The position numbers and the translations under genes were made by a program. From Cyanodermella asteris (taxonomy: Eukaryota > Ascomycota > Lecanoromycetes > Ostropales > Stictidaceae), in the NCBI GenBank assembly GCA_900618795.1, contig UYJD01000016.1:575024-639023 (forward strand): a stretch of DNA of 64,000 nucleotides, written 5' to 3'. Of the stretch, positions 23,434 through 34,711 are shown piece by piece (position 1 is the first letter of the stretch; the number at the start of each line of letters is the position of its first letter). The notes beneath the pieces are model-generated. The model was not told where the DNA came from and made no database searches. It saw only the letters and a program-made list of their open reading frames with translations.

Positions 23434-25135
23434 CTACTTGGCATGAATAGCTATTGCCTGCCCTTCCGTAGCGTAGACACTGGTCAATTTTGGACCCGGA
23501 TACTTCCGCAGACCGTGAACAAACCACCAAAAAGCCGTCAAAGCAACCACGCCGACCAAAATGACGCTGTTGTAGGACATTGTCTCCACCGTGGTTGGAT
23601 TGACGGGAGCTAAATCAATGGATCAGCATACGTTCGCTTCAGATGCATTCGCACCACAGCTGGGATACTCACGGAAACAGAAAATGATGTCGAAGAAAGT
23701 GATTAGAACGCAGGCGCTGATATTGACAATATAGCCCACTGTCTTCGGCATCCGGAAATAACCGTCCGGCATGTAGCGTCGGCGGGTAATTATATTCGGA
23801 AGGATGGCCAGCATATACGAAATGCTCGTCAGGATGATGAAAGAGCCGGTCAGACTCTGGAATGCAGTCTTGCTTCCCAGTGTGATTGCAGCGAAACCTG
23901 TCGTCAGCACGGCCGTGAAGACCGTTGCCGGTACCGGGCAGGAGAGGTCCTCGTTGACGAGGGAGAAGAAGCGAGAGAATGGGGTCGCGTTGTCGCGGGC
24001 CAGCGCCCACCAGGTTCGTCCCACGGTCAAGAATGTGCCGATCAGACAGGGGACCAGTGACAGGAAAATTATCAGGAGTCCGAATGTTGCGGCCGTGCTG
24101 CCGGTGGCTTGCGCGTACGCCTCCGCCAACGGCAAGGAACCGGGTGCGTTGACGACTGCGTCCAAGTCGTTGATGCCGTAGAAGACAACGATGCCGAACA
24201 GGAAAGCATATATAGTGCCTAGGCTGATCTGAGCGCAGACTGCTTTTGGTAGGTCTTTCCTTGGGTCTGGTAGTTCTTCCGCCATATGAGTGACGGCATC
24301 GGGAGTTCCAATCGCGAAAGCTCCGTTCAGAACGCCAATCAGAAATGCTGGTCCTGCAGTCCAGCCAGTGACGTTGTTCTCCTCGTCCCAGACAAAGACC
24401 GATTCCGTTGAAGCATGCTGCTTCGGCATCGCTGCTAGGACAATTATTGTAATGAGCCCTCCCACAGTGACCATGACGAGTCCGAATTGTTGCAGGTACG
24501 GCATGAATCGGTTCAAGAAGACTGTCACTGCAAGACACAGCCAGGTGATTATGACCAGTGCCACGAAGACATGCCAAGATTCGATTACGAAATCCGGGTG
24601 GAACAAAGCGTACATCTGCACCGTGATGTTGCCCATGACATAGGCAATCGATGCAAGGTCGAAAATCCAGCCGAAGAAGTTGAGACTGCCTGTGAAGAAG
24701 CCGAGTACCCGTCCGACTTTAGGGCCAGGTGTTATAGATGCCCAATGGTAGACACCAGCCGACGAAGGTATTGCAGACGCGAGCTCGGCAATCGATGCAG
24801 CGATAAAGGCGTAGTAGAAAGCCGCGATGAGGAATTCGTACAGGACGCCAGCCGGGCCTCCGCTACCTGCACAGTGTCAGCATGAAATGGGCGTTGCATA
24901 TCCAGAACAGCGCACCGATTGAGACTTGAATCGAGGTGCCAATTGCTACCCATGGGTTATCGACAATGAGAGCAAGACCGCATATCGACAACAATCCGTA
25001 TTGTCTTTTGAGCTGGTCTCTGTGGCCGGAGGCATTGACAATCTCGCCTTCCTCTGTGATGATAGTGTCATCGCCGGCCCTTTTCTCGAAGTCTACCTTC
25101 GACTTGTTGTCGGAATAGCCAGGAGGGCTGTCCAT
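23434..25135 (-). CDS. APC-superfamily amino acid/choline/GABA permease
   Basis: A plasma-membrane or vacuolar importer of amino acids, GABA, choline or polyamines; the substrate is undetermined. Three exons: 25135-24916, 24866-23673 and 23609-23434, with introns of 49 and 63 nt (donors GTGCGC and GTGAGT), give 529 aa. The N-terminus is acidic and cytosolic; LKRQYGLLSICGLALIVDN starts the first helix, and the first joint restores GSGGPAGVLYEF as in the family. About 12 hydrophobic helices follow, with AELASAIPSSAGVYHW and the consensus loop GTPDAVTHMAEELPDPRKDLPKA(V). The last exon adds a final helix and a tail ending in KYPGPKL plus a short extension. All splice joints preserve family sequence, so the model is strong. 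Confidence 0.93.
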
Positions 25136-26594
25136 GGCCGGACTTTTCACGTAAAGTTGACTAGCGAAGCGAAGGATAATTGCCAGACACTCTCACGGGC
25201 GCTGTTCGCTGGCATATATCTATGATCCACAGAGCGAGATTGCCGTGGGCTTGAAACCATGACGCTTGGCAGGGAATGAGTGTCAGATATAAAACCCTGT
25301 CGCGTGTCGTCTAGACAGTAGCCACCGTGGAGTAAGCAGTGCGGAAGCCTTACGTGGCCAATAGTTTCATCTTGCGCTAGAGTCAGATACCCTTTCTTAT
25401 CACATGCTGCTGTCTGCCATGACCATTTGGACCAGTCACAGCAACAGTCGGATGGCTTGACAGTGGGGAAAGAGTTCTGAGCTTATGCTGATAAGAATCC
25501 AGGACAAGGATGTCGTAGCCAATGACCTGCCGTATCGAGCAGACGGCTAGTTCTAATCATCTGGATCCCGAACAGATTGTCAACAGGAGGAACTCGTCAA
25601 CGTGTCTCAGCTTTTGCGCTGCAGAAGGATGAAAGTGTTTTCGCCAGGTTCCACGGAGGAGGTGCTAAGCCAATGCACCGAAAAGCACAAATACATATCA
25701 TCTTGAGCAGCTAGTGTTTGGATAGATCCGAGACGACATCAGCGCACCTGCCTCACCTCGCCAGATCGAGCCCGCTCCGCTGATCTAGCCTGGATCATGA
25801 CAACGTAGCGGGGCTCATGCAAGTGATATTGCGGCTTATGAGTGTCAAGGCAACCCGACTTGGCGGGCGGAAGGAGGTCTCCACAAAGCGTGCTCGGCCC
25901 ACATTCGTTATCATTTGCGTTCACCCTCACGGAACATGCGGAAGTAAACTTGTCAGGGTTATGCGAAAGCGAACAAAGCGTTCTTGAACGGTCGCAGCCG
26001 AGATTCCAAAGACCGGAAAACCGCTTCCTCACCTGACCGAAGGAGCTCTCGAACGTGATCAGCCTCTCTCTGACGTATGTAAGCAATTTCTCGAGTACCC
26101 TTCGAACTGTCCATAAGTTCGCAGCATGACCCAGACGGGTTCGCCTGAACAAATCAGAGATTTTTTGTTCGTTGCTGGCGAATGACAAGTCGATCTGCAT
26201 AGTGGTTTCACATGTCAGAAATCCATGTTAGGCGTCGCTCCCCACTCAGAGCATTTTCCAGAGTCCAAGTCGAAGCGACAAGCAATCCCGTGTTCAGCGT
26301 TCCGACTCGACGAAGCAGAGCATATCGAAAGGGGTATACCGTGATCGTGAAGGCTTTAGCTATTCAGGCTCAAGCAACAACGTTTGACGACTTGTGGAGT
26401 AGACTTTCTGATCGGCGGGCGGCGTTCGAGCAGCCGGCGAAATCTTGGCGCTGAGCACACTACCGCGCAATTATTTTCTGCCCACCGCTCCACCAGATCC
26501 TCGAGCACTCTGCGCCAGCCCGACAATTGTTTCGCTTGCTCTCTAGTCGCCCCTCATCCTACATGCTCTGAGTGTGTTTGTCTCATTTTTCAGA
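25136..26594. other. Divergent promoter region
   Basis: It separates the permease from the Rrp14 gene. A minus-strand ATG frame at 25739-26200 (153 codons) has a helix-like first half but no family resemblance; I do not call it. No repeat or RNA gene was seen. Confidence 0.45.
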
Positions 26595-28323
26595 ATGGCG
26601 GAAGATCAAAGCATCGAGGTGAGTCTTCCTGTCTTGTGCTCCCCGCACAATGAAGCGCTGACCGCTAACAATGACCCAGGGTCGTCTCAGAGGCCATGCG
26701 GAAGCGTTCAACGGTCTGCTGTCTTTAATCCCAGCTAAAGTTTACTACGGCGCAGACACTTCGGTGAGCACTACGCTGAAACTAGCACAATGCTGTTGGT
26801 GCTGATACACCACCCAGGACCAGTGGCAACGCAAGAAGCAAACCAAAGCTGAAGCTCGCGCCGCCAAGATCGCAAAGTTAGACCCAGCAAACAATAAAAG
26901 CGCATTAGACGTCATACAAGAGAATGAGAAGAAGCGTAAGCGCGAAGAATTTGGCGACGAGGCCGACGTACCAGCTGCGAGTTCTGGTCAGGGACCGAAG
27001 CAGTCTAAGCCTCCGAAGAAGCAGAGAACAGAGCCATCCACGGTTGAAGCGCTATCACCATCGGACGATGAGGCCATTCGAGCAGCAAAACGTGAGAAGC
27101 GGAAGCAGAAGAGAGAAGATAAGAAGGCCCGGAAGGAAGAGCAGCAGGTCAAACAGCAACAAAAGAAGGAGCTGAAGCAGCAGAAGAAACTTGAGGCTGG
27201 TGACGACGATGACGAGGCTGAGGATGCAGTGCAAGCAGGTGCGATGATGGAGCCGTTGGATGTGTCTGGCTTGGCTGAAGGAGAGGAACAGGAAGAAGGT
27301 TGGGAAAGCGCCAACAGCGAGCCGCAAAAGCCGGACGAGGAAGACAATGAACAGCCATCAACTGCGACATCATCTCAGAAAGAAGACTCGCCTGCCTTTG
27401 ACTTTTCCGCGCAGCCATCAGGTACATCGTCAATATCCTCCACAGACATTACAGAGACTACACTACCACCAAAAGCCAAGAACACCAAGCCCAAGAACGC
27501 CGACAATATCCTCATCTCCCAAGCTAAGTCGATCCCTTCTAAGACTTCCGCCGCGTCCGAACATGCCCTATCCAAGGAAGAGACCGCGGAAAGAATCAGG
27601 AAACGCCTTGCCGAGCTGCGGGCAGCGCGGAAAGCAGATTTAAATGGCCAGCCGGCAAAGACAAGAGCTGAGTTGCTGGACAGTCGCCGCAAGAAGCAAG
27701 ATTTGCGAAAAGAGAAAAAGAAGGCATTACGGCAACAGGCCAAGGAGGAGGAGGAGAGGAAGCGCGAGGAGGCAATTGCGAGGGGGTCACCCCTCATGTC
27801 ACCTTCAGTAAGATCTCCACCCCCGGAGGAGGCAAACAACTTTGCATTTGGGCGCGTTGCTTTCGAGAATGGACAGACAATGACTGCTGATCTGAGCAAT
27901 GTCTTGGATCTGTCGAAGAAGAAAGGACCTTCGGACCTGAAGACAGCAATGCTTGCAGCTAATGCCAAAAACTCCCGCTTGGCAGGGCTCGATGCTCAGA
28001 AACGTGCAGATATCGCCGAAAAGGATATGTGGCTCACAGCTCGGAAACGCGTCCACGGCGAGAAGGCGAAGGACGACCAGAGTCTCCTCAAAAAGGCTTT
28101 GAAGAGAAAGGAGAAGGCGAAGGAGAAGAGCTCTAACGACTGGAATAAGCGTACTGAAGGTGTTAAACTCGGCAAGGAAGCACGACAAAAGAAGCGGGAT
28201 GCCAACCTAGCCAAACGCAAGGAGGAGAAGGGAAAGAAGGGCGGCAGCAAGGGCGGGAAGCCCAAGAAGATCAAGAAGAGGCCTGGCTTCGAGGGCAGCT
28301 TCCGCGCGGGAGGGAAACGATGA
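26595..28323 (+). CDS. rrp14: Nucleolar ribosome-biogenesis protein, SURF6/Rrp14 family
   Basis: A nucleolar RNA-binding factor needed for pre-rRNA processing and assembly of both ribosomal subunits. Exons 26595-26618 (24 nt), 26680-26763 and 26818-28323, with introns of 61 and 54 nt (donors GTGAGT and GTGAGC), give 537 aa. The N-terminal module RLRGHAEAFNGLLSLIPAKVYYG is the family's conserved N-terminal region, reconstructed only by the introns. Long Lys/Glu/Arg-rich coiled stretches follow. The C-terminal SURF6 domain includes NNFAFGRVAF, LEKKGP-like LSKKKGPSDLKTAM, a region ending DMWLTARKRVHGEKAKDD, and the basic end KKRPGFEGSF. It lies 489 bp upstream of, and in the same direction as, Rsa3, another ribosome-assembly gene. 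Confidence 0.94.
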
Positions 28324-28812
28324 GCTTTTGACAGTGCTGAGCTTTCTCGAAGGGTTGAAAGGCATCTTTGAGGCGATTGCATAAAATTTCCTGTACATAT
28401 GAGTTGATGAATTGCATGACCATATGATCTGTAACAAGAAAAAGCTCTTTCGATCGAATAGAACTGCGTGACAGTGCACCGATTTGACCCGCAAATTGAA
28501 GAAGCTCAGAGTGACGAATGATGCATGAGGAGCCTCGGTCTGAAGATTCGATCCATATCGAATGCAGGGCGCTTAGCAGAGGACGTTGCGCATGTGGAGA
28601 ATTTCCGCTGAATGTGCCCGTGGTCCAGATGTAGCCGTTGAGTTGCTGAAGGGTTTCAACGACTACGCCTCAGATTCCTACTTTTGGAACCCTTATCTAG
28701 GTATCCACTTGATCGCAAGCCCAGCTGATTGAACAACATTTTGCAGCATCCGGTTTTCGTCAAACGTGTTTCCTCTCACGCGTGACCGTAGACCAAAAAA
28801 ATTCCCAAAGTC
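28324..28812. other. Intergenic between the two ribosome-assembly genes
   Basis: No coding frame is supported. It contains scattered TCTAGGTA/AGGTAG-type words near 28695 and 28830 and a pyrimidine-rich stretch; it is probably the Rsa3 promoter. Confidence 0.45.
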
Positions 28813-29303
28813 ATGGTACAGTACCTGCTTAGGTAGTTTCCTCCTCGTGTCACCCGGCTAACGATACTCAGGCCAAGAAAACCTCGAGCTCGACTGTCAG
28901 ACCGACTCGCAAACACCATCCTTCTACAGACACGCAAAGCGAGAAGGAATCCGTCACATCATCTTCGGGCTCTTCTTCGGGTTCCTCTTCGGGCTCCTCG
29001 TCGGGCATCTCTGATCGGGCGGCCGACCAGCACTCGGCAGAGATGGCCTCGAAATCCGATTCTGGATCCGAAGCCAGTGTCAGCTCGGCTGGACCCACAG
29101 ATGCCGAGCAGACTCCTGCGGACTTTGATGCGTGGTATCTACGACAGCTGACGGCCGAGTTCGGAGACGACCTGGACAAGGTGCGCAACGCGAACGATTT
29201 TTCAGATGCGTCGTTGCCGGTGCTCATTCATGCGCTGAAGGAATGCTCTTCTGTGTATACCGAGGAGCAGAAGCGGAAAGTCATGGGGCAGGGCGGGCAA
29301 TAG
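28813..29303 (+). CDS. rsa3: Ribosome assembly protein 3 (Rsa3-like)
   Basis: A nuclear factor of early 60S subunit assembly. The model joins only the ATG (28813-28815) to 28872-29303 across a 56-nt intron that begins immediately after the start codon (donor GTACAG, branch GGCTAAC, acceptor CTCAG). This gives 144 aa beginning MAKKTSSS. The long frame has no other ATG before codon 58, which would cut off the N-terminal part. The N-terminal half is low-complexity with four SSSG repeats; the C-terminal domain (about 85-138) FDAWYLRQLTAEFGDDLDK and RNANDFSDASLPVLIHAL is the Rsa3 signature. The stop lies 116 bp from the converging gaa1 stop. Family call firm; the ATG-only first exon is inferred. 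Confidence 0.9.
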
Positions 29304-29419
29304 ATTCGAGATGCAAGTCAAAAGTCAGTGGCTGGCTATGGCAGCATGTCACTATTTACTTATTGGGTCCATATGGACTCGAAACCCACTTTTTGTACAT
29401 TGGGGGTTGTCGCTATTAT

Positions 29420-31379
29420 TTACAAAGCCACGCCGATTGCACCAGCAAGCCAAGCTGGCCACCACACCCCGAAAACGACGACTTGAGTCCACAAGCCGTT
29501 GACGTGCCAACCAAAGGCAGCCTCCATGAGCACATTCTCCACCTTGACTTTGAAGATGAGGCAGGCTATTTGGATGACGACGGGCGGAGAGACCAGTAAG
29601 AGCCCGACACTCGACACGATCCTGATGATGTTGAGCTTCGCTGCATCTTGGGTCTGTGATTCCTTCGGTACTGGCGAGGGTCCGACGAAAGACAGCGGCG
29701 ATGCAAGCACGCCAATAAAGAGTGCAAGTGGGAAGTTGACTGTCGCGAGGGTCGCAAGGAACAGGCCTATTGCCATCATGGAAAAGCACTTTATCAGCAA
29801 CTTTTGCTGTTCGCTTGGCTGAATCGAGGTGTGGATGAGTGCCGCGAGGCCTGCCGGCAAGGCCAAGTTGACACCGGCAAATGTGTAGAACAACGGAACA
29901 AACATCTGCTTTGGTCAGAAGCGCCTCAACGACAATGTCCTAATCACTTACTGAACGTGTTGCGTTGTTGAAAAGCCACAATGGAATGACGCCGAGAAAG
30001 TGCAGCCCAAGCACGATAGCTACGGGTGTAAAAAGGTCTCTCTCCTCAACTTCGAGGACTTTTTTTGGAATGACTGCCACCTCACCCTTGTGCGCCACGA
30101 CCTGGACTTCCCCCTTCTGCTTCTGTTCCTTTTCCAAGGCTGGCTTCTTGGCCGGTCGGCCGCTGGCGATCCACAATGCTATAGCGGAAATGGTGAAGTT
30201 GGCTGCTACAAGCATGGCGCTTGGCAAGTATGTGCCGATACTCACGAACCTGTCGTGTCGCATCAGAAGGTAGAAAAAGAAACTCTGGTGGAAGTGTTCC
30301 ATAATGTTGTTCAGACTTCGGAACAAACTTTCCACTACTCTCCCATACGCCATCGCATCTTCCGGACCGTCGTTCATGGACTTGAGGGTGATGGCATCAA
30401 TGTGATACGGCATGAAGACACTGTGGGGACCAGAAGTGTGACCCAGACCCTGGCTGACCATGCCCTTCAGCATCACTCGCAGACGTTCCGCATAGGTATT
30501 TTCGCGTGTCCAAGTATTTTGGAGTGCGACCTCCATTCCATGCTGACCTGCCGCAATGTTGATTGCCGTGTTGAAGAGGTCCAGATTCGGCAACTGCCCA
30601 TTGATGCCGTCGTAGGTAATGTGCATGCTTTTGAAACTGCTGTAGTTAGGAAAATCAATCACAACTGCGCCCTGTATCGCTCCACTCTTCAACGGCAGAG
30701 AGTCGACCTTTGAGGGATCGTGCTGGTCGTGGTAAGCATCTACCCAAGCTTGAGGTCCCGCCTTGCTTTCAGGTGTGATTAGAATGATTATGTCCTTCGA
30801 CCACAAAGACCACCTCTTGAAGTAGCGCGACAATGTCAAGGCGAGTGCTACCCCTGGAATGTTGTAGTCGCCATGCATATTTCTGAAAGCTGCGACCAAG
30901 ACAATTGCTTCTGTCGCATCGCCTCGTGGCGCTCTGATGATGCCGTAGGTGTTCTTGCCCGTGAACTCTTCCCCGCCAACGGTGTATCGGTATTCCTGCG
31001 ACGCAGTCTTCAGGCCAAACCCTTTCATAACCCATTCCGACGGTGATGTGAAGTCGCCCGTTTGAGTTCCGTTCACGAAGTGGTGAACGACGTCCGTTCG
31101 AATTGCTTCATGAATATCCTGCTCTGAGCCAGCGAAGTACGTATGGACCTGACCAGGCAATAGAGCGTTCTCCGAAATATAACATCTTCGCGAATACTCG
31201 TCCAGTGGCAACATAAACAGCCATACAACGCCTACCACGATGACGAAGAGTGAAAGATAGGGTGGAAGGTACAGTAGCCGAGGGTCTCTGCGGAGAGCCA
31301 GCAATGACCCAGCTGGAGCAGTGTTAGCCTTGTCAGACCTAAACGATATGGTTTCTTAATACATACAGAGGAGAGCCAT
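29420..31379 (-). CDS. gaa1: GPI transamidase subunit Gaa1
   Basis: An ER-membrane subunit of the complex that attaches glycosylphosphatidylinositol anchors to proteins. Three exons: 31379-31367 (13 nt), 31312-29952 and 29905-29420, with introns of 54 and 46 nt (donors GTATGT and GTAAGT), give 619 aa. The first exon encodes MALL plus one base. One N-terminal transmembrane segment (YLSLFVIVVGVVWLFML) precedes a large lumenal domain with an M28-peptidase-like fold (GIIRAPRGDATEAIVLVAAF, NIPGVALALTLSRYF, DIIILITPES). Several C-terminal membrane helices follow, ending VFGVWWPAWLAGAIGVAL. The second joint, S|MFVPLFY, continues a helical bundle. The length is typical. It is divergent from the aminotransferase gene. 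Confidence 0.94.
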
Positions 31380-32196
31380 GTTGAGAGCTGGGTGCTCGCA
31401 TTGTATTCATTGCATTTCGTGGCAGCTTGACCGGAGGCATCGGAGCAACTCCGAGCTGACATAACATTTGCGGAGCTGAAGTTCGCTGAGCTACCAATCC
31501 TTCAGGAACTCGGGCCTTCCCAAAGAGCGTTTACGGGCAAGATACAGCATTTGAGCGTGGAGGTCTCGCTCAATATGCTATGTCTCAACTCATATGAAGG
31601 GGTGAGCGCAATTAAGACGAGCTCTAGGCCTTGCTTTGGGCGAAGTCGATCTCCGACAAGGTCAGGGTCCGTGGTCATTCGTCCTGGACAATAAAGCTCA
31701 GCTACTGCTGCACTCCTGCTCTGAAAGATTCACTCGCCATGGTGAACTTGTCGACCGGAATGATAGTTCTCGATTGATACTGTACGGGCTCTACAAGCTT
31801 CGGGGTTCAGGTTGCGCGGATACGAAAGGAGCTGAAATTAGCAAATTCCAATCTTAACTAAAATCTGAACATCGTGCAACGAATGATTAACGAGGTACGA
31901 TGTCCACACTTGTACAATCATTCTAGTCGTTGAGATGCTCAAGCCTCAAATGCAACCAAAGCATCGTTACAGACTCCTCTGTAGGCAGCACCGAGGCCAT
32001 GCGGGGCAACAGGCTCAAACTTGCTCAATTCGATACAACCAAGCGCTGCAGGACAGGGCCATGGTCTATGCTAGTGTTCTGTAATGAGTCAAGCCGTGCT
32101 GATATATCAGATGTCAAATACAGATAAAAGGCACCGTCGAAGAACGTGAACCTTCAGCGTTCGATCATCACATCTCTTTACTTCTCAACTCTGAAC
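31380..32196. other. Divergent promoter region of gaa1 and the aminotransferase
   Basis: No gene is supported. An A/T-rich stretch with CAGATAAAAGG near 32122 may serve as a TATA-like element for the plus-strand gene. Confidence 0.45.
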
Positions 32197-33629
32197 ATGT
32201 TCGCACGGAGCCAGTCTTCCAGCTCGCACCCGGTAGCCGGAATACGTGCCTTCGCCCCCATCGAATGCGGCACCGAAGCCTCCAAGCACTTTCTCTTCGA
32301 CAAAGACTACGTGAGCCTGAATCATGGTACGATGCCTTGCTCAGAACTCGCGCAGGACTCTGACTTCGCCGTCTAGGGTCCTATGGCACATATCCTCTGT
32401 GGGTTCGCACCGTCTTTCGACACTATCAAGACCTCACCGAACAGCGGCCCGATGATTTCGTTCGCTATCACTACCGTACCGAGCTTCTGGACAAGTCTCG
32501 TGCTCTGTTGGCTGACTATTTGAATTGTCCACTAAATTCGCTTGTCCTCGTCCCCAACTCCACCACGGCGTTCGATTGCATCGTTCGAAATCTCGAGTAT
32601 GAACCAGGCGATGTCATAATCACGTTCTCCAGCATATATGGCTCTTTCAACGCGCCGCTGCAATACCTATCCGAGATTACACCATTGGAGGTGTCTCGGA
32701 TCGAATATACGCTACCAATCGAAGACCATGAGCTCGTGCAGCTTTTCGAAGATCGGATAGATGAAGTCAAGAAACGAGGAAAAAGACCGCTCCTTGCAGT
32801 CTTCGACACGATCAACACTTTACCGGCGGTGCGGATGCCTTTTCAACGTCTGGTACAAGTTTGCAAGGAGCGCGGCCTCTTATCGTGTGTCGATGGCGCT
32901 CACGGTGTGGGTCTGTTTCCAATCGACGTTCAAAAACTCGACGCCGACTTCTTCATGAGTAATTGCCACAAGTGGCTTTACGTACCACGGCCATGTGCCG
33001 TGCTCTGTGTCCCAGAACGAAATCAGGGACTTCTCCGGACGAGCTTGCCCACTGGATTCGACTGGGTGCCGAAACATAAAGTGGGTCAAAGCACCGGAGA
33101 TGAGAAGAGCTCTCTTGTCAAGACATTTGCATACACGGGTACGCTGGATGATAATCCATATCTGTGTATCGAAGCGGCCCTGGAATGGCGGAAGAAGCTG
33201 AAGTGGGGTGACAAGATTGGGGAGGAGGCGGTCATGGGGTACATTCATTTTCTAGCTGACAAGGGCGGAGTCCTCGTAGCACGGATTCTGGGCACGACAG
33301 TGCTGGAGAATAGCGAGGGGACACTTGGTGGCGTCGGCTTTGCCAATGTGCGTTTACCACTTCGCTCAGCGCTAGGAGACGATAATGATTACATTGAGAG
33401 CATCTTGGAAATGGCCAGAAAGGGGGATGTTGGTGAGGGTGTGAAGGTTGCAGGAGAGATTATGAGATGCATGATACAAACGTACGAAACGGCAATGTTT
33501 GTGCATTTCTATGAAGGCGAGTGGTGGGCCAGATTGAGTGCACAGGTCTACCTGACGCTGCAAGACTTTGAAAGAGCTGGAAGACTGCTAAAAAGGGTTT
33601 GCGATGGCAGAGAATGGTTATTCTTGTGA
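32197..33629 (+). CDS. PLP-dependent class V aminotransferase, LolT/Egt2-like
   Basis: Relatives include isopenicillin-N epimerase-like enzymes, LolT of loline synthesis and hercynylcysteine sulfoxide lyase Egt2 of ergothioneine synthesis; which reaction this one performs is not clear. Exons 32197-32326 and 32377-33629 flank a 50-nt intron (donor GTACGA), giving 460 aa. The joint restores LNHGSYGTYP, a family hallmark. Others are VPNSTTAFDCIVRN, SSIYGSFN, VDGAHGVGLFPID (PLP-contact Asp about 216), SNCHKWLYVPRPCAVL (PLP lysine about 242) and TGTLDDNPYLC. EGTLGGVGFANVRLPL follows near the C-terminus, as I recall for Egt2-type proteins. No egt1 or loline genes are nearby, so an ergothioneine role is only a suggestion. 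No targeting signal is visible. Confidence 0.9.
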
Positions 33630-34711
33630 ACGACAGACGATTGTATGTAGCCCGCAGCTACTACACTCGCTTTCACTCGGGGCTCACGATGGCAGCATGT
33701 TGTCCAGACTGTGATTTTGGTCACAACTGGATGCTGATACAGAATGATACCTCTCGGAGCGCCAAACCGGAGAGGCATGCGGCCGTGGACTTTCCTCTGC
33801 CGCGACGTCGAGCATGTTGAAGCTGAGGCGTCGCGAATGGCCGAGCGGCTGAGTCAGCGGGATCGGAAGGAATGGCAACTTCCCGATCTCCAGAACTCCT
33901 GCACGCCTGATTTCCGCTCTACCACAGTCCACTCCTCCACAACTCTCGCTGCTTGCGCGGCGGTATCCATTGCATCCTTGCCACTCGACAGACTCTCGTT
34001 GACTGTGAATTTGTTCAGATGTCGGATTATTCACCTGACACTGAAGACCGCTTCTGGTCGCCCGACACGGCTTTGCTAACGCTTACCGGTCAACAATTCC
34101 TTTCTGTCTCGGAGCTCTATGGCGACATTGCGTCCAGTGCGCTCGAAATCTCAAACTCTATATCTGTCAGCGTATCCAACGGCATTTGCAAACTGGACGA
34201 CGGATTATTTCGAGTGCCGAGCCGCCGACCATCGCTGCCCAATTTTGGCAACCAGCTCCAGACATTTAACCTTTACCGACTCTACCGTCCCTGCGCCCGC
34301 ACACCAATTTCGCCTTCGGAGTCGGACTAACTGCGTACTCTCCCCTCTGGTTGGCGCTTTTGGAAAACTAACTTTAGGCTTAAACGCGTCAGATGTGCTT
34401 GTGACGTCTTGATGCTTGCATTTCGAACATGCCGGTTCTCGATCCCTTGCTGTCCTCACGTCTCATGTATTGTTTTCGACCATACAAGGGCCACCCATGA
34501 CAGTTAATTACATGGAGCTCAGCGATGGTGAGCTATGGATCCAGTTCCAACCGACGCCGAGTCGAAGCTCACCATTCGACGCCACTGTTCTATTTCTGCT
34601 ACTAGTACTTAGGTCTGCTCGAGTACTTGTCCTTGCTCATCTCGCCGCTTGCCTTCTGACTCCACCCGCCCCTTCCCCGTCCGTAGTCTGCTCCGCACGA
34701 TCCTTTCTGCA
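33630..34711. other. Intergenic upstream of oxalate decarboxylase
   Basis: No firm gene. A 103-codon plus-strand ATG frame (34019-34330) reads MSDYSPDTEDRFW at its start but matches nothing I know. Near 33835 a stretch resembles the start of a class II tRNA, but no acceptor or T-arm partner follows. An ATG directly followed by GTGAGC occurs at 34525-34533. Confidence 0.4.

Noticed and set aside
25739-26200. 153-codon minus-strand ATG frame between permease and rrp14
   Set aside because: Only the first third looks helical; the rest is random-like and nothing is recognisable. It would need transcript support.
33825-33910. Possible class II tRNA (GAATGGCCGAGCGGCTGAGTCAG-like D-arm start)
   Set aside because: No matching T-loop (GGTTCGA-type) or acceptor partner follows within tRNA distance.
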